Source: Rhizophagus clarus (lineage: Eukaryota; Glomeromycota; Glomeromycetes; Glomerales; Glomeraceae). Taken from it: a stretch of DNA of 64,000 bases. Below the pieces are notes generated by a model that worked only from the letters and a program-made list of their open reading frames with translations, did not search any database and was not told where the DNA came from. Made by a program: the position numbers and the translations under genes. The stretch lies in assembly GCA_015698045.1 (NCBI GenBank), contig BLAL01000286.1, positions 1 through 64,000 of the forward strand, in the 5' to 3' direction. Positions 58,186 to 64,000 of the stretch are shown in pieces; positions within the stretch are counted from its first letter, which is position 1, and every line of letters begins with the position of its first letter.

Positions 58186-58974
58186 GCTATCCGATATGTG
58201 TGAAAATTATGAAATTATGCTTATATTTCAAATACAAATAGGATACATATCGGGTATATATAGGATACTTATTAGCACTATCCGATAAGTGTATAATATC
58301 TGTCCGATATTTTTTTAAAATATATCGGGTACCCAATAAATCTATGATATGTAACCGATATTTAACTACCCAATATGTATGAGAAATGTACCCGATATGT
58401 ACGTTATATGTCACCGATTTTCTGCATCTGACGGGTACATATCGGGTACCCGATATGTGTAGTATTATTAAATAGCATATACATATTTCACACATATCGG
58501 GTACATATTAGGTACCCAATATGTACCCGATATGTACCCGATAGCATCGATTTTGACCAGTGAAATCTCGATAAGATACCATTTAACAATAAAAAATATA
58601 TATATTGATTATATTAATAATGTATTACAAGCTTATATTTACTATTATGGTTAAAGAACAACAAAATCATATAATTATATCATATTGTACCAAAATGTGT
58701 AAATTATACAAATTAGTTTAATATTTTGTGTTCTTTCTATAAATGTAGCAAATTCATAGCTTGCTTAATAAACATAGCATATTGAAAATTCAAATAAATT
58801 TTTTTATAGGGTTATAGTATATGTGGCATCATGACTAATAAATTGTTGCTATTAATTATTGCATATTATTATTTAATAAATTTGACTTACGTGTAATTAT
58901 AAATACTTATTTTAATCATATCTTTAACAAAAATTTCTTTATATTTTTTTTTTAGTAATAAACTTATCTTAAAA

Positions 58975-60400
58975 ATGAATGAAGTTTGTGAAATTGTACC
59001 ATCACAAAAGGGTAATAATAAAATAAATGTCCATGGTTACTTGATGATAAAAGAACGAATAAGAGGAGATAAGTATTATTGGTGTTGTGAAAAAAAAGGC
59101 TGGAAAGTTGTAGAGGTCACGCGATAACAACATTTCTTGATGGTTTACATTATCTTAACAACTTTGTTGACCATCACCATTCACCTCAAGCTAGCAAGGT
59201 AAAGGTTGCAAAAACTATAGCTCAAATTAAGCAACAAGTACGTGAAACAAGAGATAAACCAGCACAAATAATTCAGAATAATACTGTTAACATATCACAA
59301 GATGATCATCCATATATGCCAACTGTTAATGCTCTTCGAACAGTAATTAAGCGTGTTAGAAAAGCAGAAAGACCTCCACAACCACAAAATATTGGAGAAG
59401 TTAATGTTCCAAACTCACTTTGTTTAACATTAACTGGAGATCACTTTCTAGTAAAAGACTTTATGTTTGGTGCAGATAGAATTTTATTATTTACTACCAA
59501 GACAAATATTCAACGTTTATCCCAAGCTTCATATTGGTTGATGGATGGAACCTTTAAAACAGTTCTGACAATATTTTGTCAACTGTATACCATTCATGCC
59601 CCTGTTGGCTCAGCAAATTCAAGGATTCTTCCTCTAGTTTATGCATTAATGACAAGTAAGTCAGAAGGAGTTTATAGATGATTATTTGAAGAATTAGTTG
59701 ATTTTGCTGCAGAGAACAATGTTAATTTACAACCTTTCACTATCCTAACTGATTTTGAATAAGCTTCGATTAATGCATCATGACAGGTATTTCCTAATAT
59801 TAATAATAAAGGATGCCTTTTTCATTTGGGACAATCTGGGTGGCGAAAAATTCGATCATGTGAACTTGCAGTCAGATATGGTAATGATGAGCAGTTTAGT
59901 TTGTTTGCTCTAACATTCTTGCCATCACAGGAAATTCCAAATGCCTTTGATATGTTAAAACTTGTAATGCCACCAGAAGCAAATGAAGTTACTCAGTGGT
60001 TTGAGGATAACTATGTACACAGAAAAATACGTCGGTATCTTCAAAATGGAAATACTACACGATCAGCTCTTTTATTCTCACCAGAGTTGTGGTCGGTATA
60101 TAATTCAATTGAAACAGGTATATCACGAACACAGAATATTGCTGAAGCATGGCATCGTTGATGGGGAACTTTGGTTGGCCAAAGTTATGTTGGTGTTTAT
60201 ACAATGATTGAAGAATTACAAAAAGAACAACAAAATGTTGATTTTCAAATTAAGTGTATTTTACATGGTGAATAGCAGCCAGCAAAAAAAAATCATTAAT
60301 TAATAGAGAAAAAAAAATAATGACAATCATTGATGACAAGGAGAATCGTCCAGTTATGAATTATATTCGAGGCATTGCACATAATCTTACATTATAAGTA
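58975..60400 (+). pseudogene. MULE transposase with N-terminal FLYWCH zinc finger, decayed
   Basis: It begins MNEVCEIVPSQKGNNKINVH then GYLMIKERIRGDKYYWCCEK. After a one-base shift near 59110 it continues CRGHAITTFLDGLHYLNNFV and DHHHSP, a FLYWCH-type C2H2 finger. The transposase part has LMDGTFKTVLTIFCQLYTIH (first Asp), LTDFE (second Asp), GCLFHLGQSGWRKI, and NIAEAWHR.WGTLVGQSY near the catalytic Glu. In-frame stops lie at 59679, 59760, 59781, 60159, 60273 and 60297. Each is explained by C-to-T change of CGA, CAA or CAG. It is the enzyme gene of the MULE at 51766-61257 and cannot make an active protein now. Confidence 0.9.
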
Positions 60401-60784
60401 AAATTAAAATTTACAAACTGTTTTTCTTATAATTATATATAAAGTTTTTTCATATATTATAATTAAAAATATTTGTAACGTTTAGAATACCTGTATAAAT
60501 AAATTTAAATTGTGTAACTTTATTTTTATTGGCCATATTATCACATGACATTACACAAAATCCTAAAAAGAAAATTTTGCTCCCTACAAAAATTGGAAGT
60601 TTCTTATTCTGAAAAAGGAATTTATGTTATACAAATTTCAAAAAAGAAAATATTTTCCCTTGCAAAAATCTGGCCAGGTTGGTTTCACAAGTATTCCAAA
60701 AAAGGAAATTAGTATGCTGATCATTTAATTCTGGCCAGCATTACAACTATTATTATAAAAAAACAAAAATGAAAAGGAAAAGTG

Positions 60785-60880
60785 TTAGGGATTAGAGGTA
60801 GATTAGGGTTAGGATTAGGGTTAGAAATTAGGGTTAGTATTAGGATTAGATTAAAATTAGAGTTAGGGTTAGGATTTGTA
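60785..60880 (+). repeat. Interstitial telomere-like repeat (TTAGGG-type)
   Basis: Degenerate TTAGGGTTAGGA, TTAGGGTTAGAAATTAGGG and GAGTTAGGGTTAGGATT words run for about 95 bp inside the MULE, between the transposase remnant and a Helitron-like 3' end. TTAGGG is the telomere unit of most filamentous fungi. Confidence 0.85.
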
Positions 60881-60893
60881 TATTATTTTATTA

Positions 60894-60935
60894 ATAAATA
60901 CCAACCCGATGCAAAGCAGCGGGCTTCAAGCTAGT
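60894..60935 (+). mobile_element. Helitron-like 3' terminus
   Basis: CCCGATGCAAAGCAGCGGG forms a stem with one mismatch and an AAA loop; six bases later comes GCTAGT. A GC-rich hairpin about 10 nt before a CTAG/T end is the Helitron 3' signature. The 5' end (expected A/TC) was not identified, so the size is unknown; the telomere-like repeat may be inside it. Confidence 0.55.
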
Positions 60936-61569
60936 AATAAATAACAATATAAAGTATTATTATGCAATTTATAATTTATGTTAATATTTGTCTCTGTGTT
61001 CACCTAATATATAATTTCGCAAATTATTTTTAGCCACATATCCATCAATTTAAATATGAATAAAATTAATGGAATTTATATTTTAATAAATATTAGAGCA
61101 TCTGTCCTGTCAAGATTTTGACCTGTCAAGATACTGTATTTCGGTATTTTGAATTTACCGATATTTTGTACTTGTCAGGATTTTGTGATTTCATGATTTT
61201 GTCAATCGGGATTATGAGGTGTCAGTCTTTTGTTTGTCGGTTTTTAGACCTAAACCCATGCAGTAGAATGTATACAAGGGGCATGTGATACTAGTGTTCC
61301 ACAAACGATTTGGTCAAATCAAATCAATTCAGATTTGATTTGAAGTTTGATTTGATTCGATTTGATAATTTTGATTTGCAAATCAAATCCAAACTTTAAA
61401 ACAAGATTTGAGTTCAAATCCAAATTAAAAAAAAAAGATTTGATTTGATTTCAAATCAAATTCAAATTAGCTTAAACTAATTCAATCAAATCTGAATCAA
61501 ATCTGACAAATCCAAATCAAATCCAAATCAAATCGAATTAAATATACATGACCTGGTTAAACGTAATTA

Positions 61570-63926
61570 CAGGATCCCGAACAATACTAAGATAACTCAC
61601 AAATGTATAAAAGCAGGGTCATGTGACTTACCAATCTAATCAGATAATCCGAATATCTGATCTTTTTTTTAATCATTTATCAGTTTATTTTTGTAGTGTT
61701 GCCAGACGAAAGGTATGACCAGACTTTTGGAATTAAGGTAAGGGAGGGTGGGAAGTGTTTTTCAGTGTTTTTTTTAACTAATTAATTAATTATTTTTTAT
61801 TTTTATTTTTTGTAGTGTTGTCAGATGAAAGGCATGACCGGACTTTTGGAATTAAGGTAAGGGAGGGGTTGGGGGAGGTGTTTCGTTATTTTTTTTTAAT
61901 TAATTTAAGTATTAACTTTTTTTTTACTTTTTGTAGTGTTGCCAGATGAAAAGCATGACCAGACTTTTGGAATTAAGGTAAGGGAGGGTGGGGAAGTGTT
62001 TTTCGGTATTTTTTTTAACTATTTAATTAATTATTTTTTTTTATTTTTTTGTAGTGTTGCCAGATGAAATGCATGACCGGACTTTTGGAATTAAGGTAAG
62101 GGAGGGGTTGGGGGAGGTGTTTCATTGTTTTTTTTTTAATTAATTAAGTATTAACTTTTTTTTTACTTTTTGTAGTGTTGCCAGACGAAAAGCATGACCG
62201 GACTTTTAGAATTAAGGTAAGGGAGGGTGAGAAGTGTTTTTCGGTGTTTTTTTTAACTAATTAATTAATTATTTTTTATTTTTATTTTTTGTAGTGTTGC
62301 CGGATGAAAGGCATGACTGGACTTTTGGAATTAAGGTAAGGGAGGGGTTGGGAGAGGTGTTTCGTTATTTTTTTGTAATTAATTTAAGTATTAACTTTTT
62401 TTTTACTTTTTGCAGTGTTGCCAGATGAAAAGCATAACCGAACTTTTGGAATTAAGGTAAGGGAGGGTGGGAAAGTGTTTTTCGGTGTTTTTTTTAACTA
62501 TTTAATTAATTATTTTTTTTTTATTTTTTTGTAATGTTGCCAGATGAAATGCACAACCAGACTTTTGGAATTAAGGTAAGGGAGGGTTGGGGGAGGTGTT
62601 TCGTTTTTTTTTTAATTAATTAAGTATTAACTTTTTTTTTACTTTTTGTAGTGTTGCCAGATGAAAAGTACGACTGGACTTTTGGAATTAAGGTAAGGGA
62701 GGGTTGGGGGAGGTGTTTCGTTGTTTTTTTTAATTAATTAAGTATTAACCTTTTTTTTTATTTTTTTGTAGTGTTGCCAGACGAAAAGCATGACTGGACT
62801 TTTGGAATTAAGGTAAGGGAGGGTGGGGGAAGTGTTTTTCAGTATTTTTTTTAACTAATTAATTGTTTTTTTTTATTTTTTTGTAGTGTTGCCAGATGAA
62901 AAGTACGACCGGACTTTTGGAATTAAGGTAAGGTAGGGTGGGGAAGTGTTTTTTGGTGGTTTTTTTAACTATTTAATTAATTATTTTTTTTTATTTTTTT
63001 GTAGTGTTGCCAGATGAAATGCACGACCGGACTTTTGGAATTAAGGTAAGGGAGGGGTTGGGGGAGGTGTTTCATTATTTTTTTTTTAATTAATTAAGTA
63101 TTAACTTTTTTTTTACTTTTTGTAGTGTTGCCAGACGAAAAGCACGACCAGACTTTTGGAATTAAGGTAAAGGAGGGTTGGGGAAGGTGTTTCGTTGTTT
63201 TTTTTAATTAATTAAGTATTAACCTTTTTTTTTATTTTTTTGTAGTATTGCCAGACAAAAAGCATGACCGGACTTTTGGAATTAAGGTAAGGGAGGGTGG
63301 GGGAAATGTTTTTCAGTATTTTTTTTAATTAATTAATTGTTTTTTTTTTATTTTTTTGTAGTGTTGCCAGACGAAAAGTACGACCGGACTTTTAGAATTA
63401 AGGTAAGGGAGAGTTGGGACAGGTGTTTCGTTTTTTTTTAATTAATTAAGTATTGATTTTTTTTTTATTTTTTGTAGTGTTGCCAGACAAAAAGCATGAC
63501 CGGACTTTTGGAATTAAGGTAAGGGAGGGTGGGAGAAGTGTTTTTCGGTATTTTTTTTAATAAATTAATTATTTTTTTTTTATTTTTTGTAGTGTTGCCG
63601 GGTGAAAAACACGACTGGACTTTTGGAATTAAAGTATTAAAACCTGAAAAAGAATAATAAAATAAATAAATTTGGTATAAAATACTGAAAAAAAGTGAAA
63701 AAATAAATAAAATAAAATAAATTTTGGTAAATACTGAGTAATTTAATTTACCAAAATTAGTATTTTTTAAAAATAAATTCACGTATATCTATTATAAACT
63801 CTACACAAACATAATATCCCAAATTGACCGATCTACGCAAACTCAATTTGTAGGTTTAAAAAGTAATTTCATATAAACTCTACGCAAACCTGTATGTGAG
63901 TTATATTGGTATTATTCGGGGTCCTG
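61570..63926. mobile_element. GGACCCCG-ended element inside the second hAT copy
   Basis: Ends are CAGGATCCCGAACAATAC at 61570 and GTATTATTCGGGGTCCTG ending 63926, with TAATTA on both sides, as in the copy at 54115. The ends share TAACTCACA inward. It is about 1 kb longer than the first copy because its array has more units. Confidence 0.8.
61690..63635 (+). repeat. Exon-like array, 17 units, 41-nt cores
   Basis: Units at about 61696, 61816, 61939, 62055, 62177, 62299, 62417, 62535, 62652, 62773, 62888, 63006, 63127, 63247, 63362, 63477 and 63592. Each has TTTTTTGTAG, the TGTTGCCAGACGAAAAGCAC-type core, and GTAAGGGAGGG. Splice dinucleotides are kept in almost all units although core bases drift; one acceptor is GCAG and one is GTAA (broken). 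Two spacer classes alternate (GGTGTTTCGTTG and GTGTTTTTCGGT), suggesting growth by two-unit steps. Confidence 0.92.
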
Positions 63927-64000
63927 TAATTACCGTAAATATTATTGGTAGTTACTGCAACCACATGATGTCCAACCCATACTAAAGAAATATGTTTCGC

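Larger units (their letters stand above)
51908..58562. mobile_element. CACTA-type element, 6.7 kb, non-autonomous, inside the MULE
   Basis: Ends are CACTGGTCAAAATCAATTCT at 51908 and ATCGATTTTGACCAGTG ending 58562. Target duplication AAA lies at 51905-51907 and 58563-58565. It has the subterminal GGGTACCC palindromes, an exon-like array at 52505-53020 and a Myb/SANT-like gene broken by a hAT insertion. There is no tnp2-like transposase, so it would need the enzyme of a relative such as the one at 38203. Confidence 0.92.
51766..61257. mobile_element. Mutator-like (MULE) element, 9-bp target duplication, containing a CACTA element
   Basis: The exact 9-bp duplication ATGCAGTAG lies at 51757-51765 and 61258-61266. 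Ends start GGGATCTG and (inverted) GGGTTTAGG and continue as long imperfect inverted repeats of about 150 bp with the phrase TCATAATC(T/C)CGATTGA. A 9-bp duplication with long ends is the MULE signature, and a FLYWCH-MULE transposase pseudogene lies inside. Removing the inner CACTA element restores CCAAAATCTCGATAAGAT, which matches the other end (GTCAAAATCTTGACAGG). Net length is about 2.8 kb. Confidence 0.88.
61292..64000. mobile_element. Second copy of the hAT element (incomplete at the window edge)
   Basis: TAGTGTTCCACAAACGATTT at 61292 starts a copy of the element at 53837 with the same GATTTG/CAAATC subterminal words and the same inner element. The right end is beyond the window. Compared with the first copy, many cores show CCGGAC to CCAGAC or CTGGAC changes, so this copy is more decayed. 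Confidence 0.9.

Noticed and set aside
63465-63782. 105-codon minus-strand frame
   Set aside because: Crosses the last exon-like units and AT-rich sequence; antisense to the splice-ready strand and without protein features.

Overview
The window is about 64 kb of very AT-rich eukaryotic DNA. It has short introns (55-131 nt, mostly GT..AG), few host genes and many nested transposable elements (TEs). The protein style (Asn/Lys-rich, a Rad5-like SNF2 protein, fungal CACTA, mariner-like, MULE and hAT elements, TTAGGG-type telomere motif) suggests a fungus. An arbuscular mycorrhizal fungus of the Rhizophagus type is my best guess. That assignment is inference; no marker gene is present.

Layout: 1-5 kb holds two tandem arrays (about 188 bp x 9.5 and about 90 bp x 10) and a duplicated, partly inverted segment. 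At 5.2-7.0 kb is a spliced gene of unknown function with an octad of 10-residue repeats and a Gly-Arg tail. At 8.3-10.4 kb is an intronless Rad5/Rad16/HLTF-like SNF2-RING gene, the only long intact host-type gene. At 12.2-17.9 kb a decayed retroelement ORF on the minus strand is split by nested DNA transposons. At 18-25 kb lie hairpin elements and decayed repeats. At 27.1-28.5 and 31.05-31.5 kb are exons of genes whose single exons are too short to show as long ORFs.

From 31.9 kb onward almost everything is nested TE. Block A: an array of exon-like units (32.9-50.3 kb) contains a 4.8 kb (net) element with GACCCCGAAC ends (34267-50030). That element carries a mariner-like transposase pseudogene and a convergent second gene, and the second gene is cut by an intact-looking 10.9 kb CACTA element (38203-49137, 3-bp duplication AGA). 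The CACTA element encodes a tnp2-type transposase, a Myb/SANT-like protein and a Ser-rich/basic protein, and it carries a captured piece of ribosomal protein L10 (uL16). Block B: a MULE (51766-61257, 9-bp duplication) contains a CACTA element (51908-58562, duplication AAA), which contains a hAT element (53837-55769, 8-bp duplication), which contains a GGACCCCG element (54115-55400). A second copy of the hAT plus inner element starts at 61292 and runs off the window.

The most unusual signal is that several unrelated TE families here carry tandem arrays of micro-exon-like units. Each unit has a T-rich splice acceptor (TTTTTGTAG or TTTTTTTAG), a relatively GC-rich exon-sized core of 30-120 nt, and a good donor (GTAAGG, GTAAGT or GTGAGT), repeated up to 17 times. 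In two arrays the core is 36 or 39 nt, so chained splicing would keep a reading frame. In two places the array lies directly downstream of a CT-rich promoter-like tract on the same strand. Nothing I know describes this; transcript data would decide whether it is a working system.
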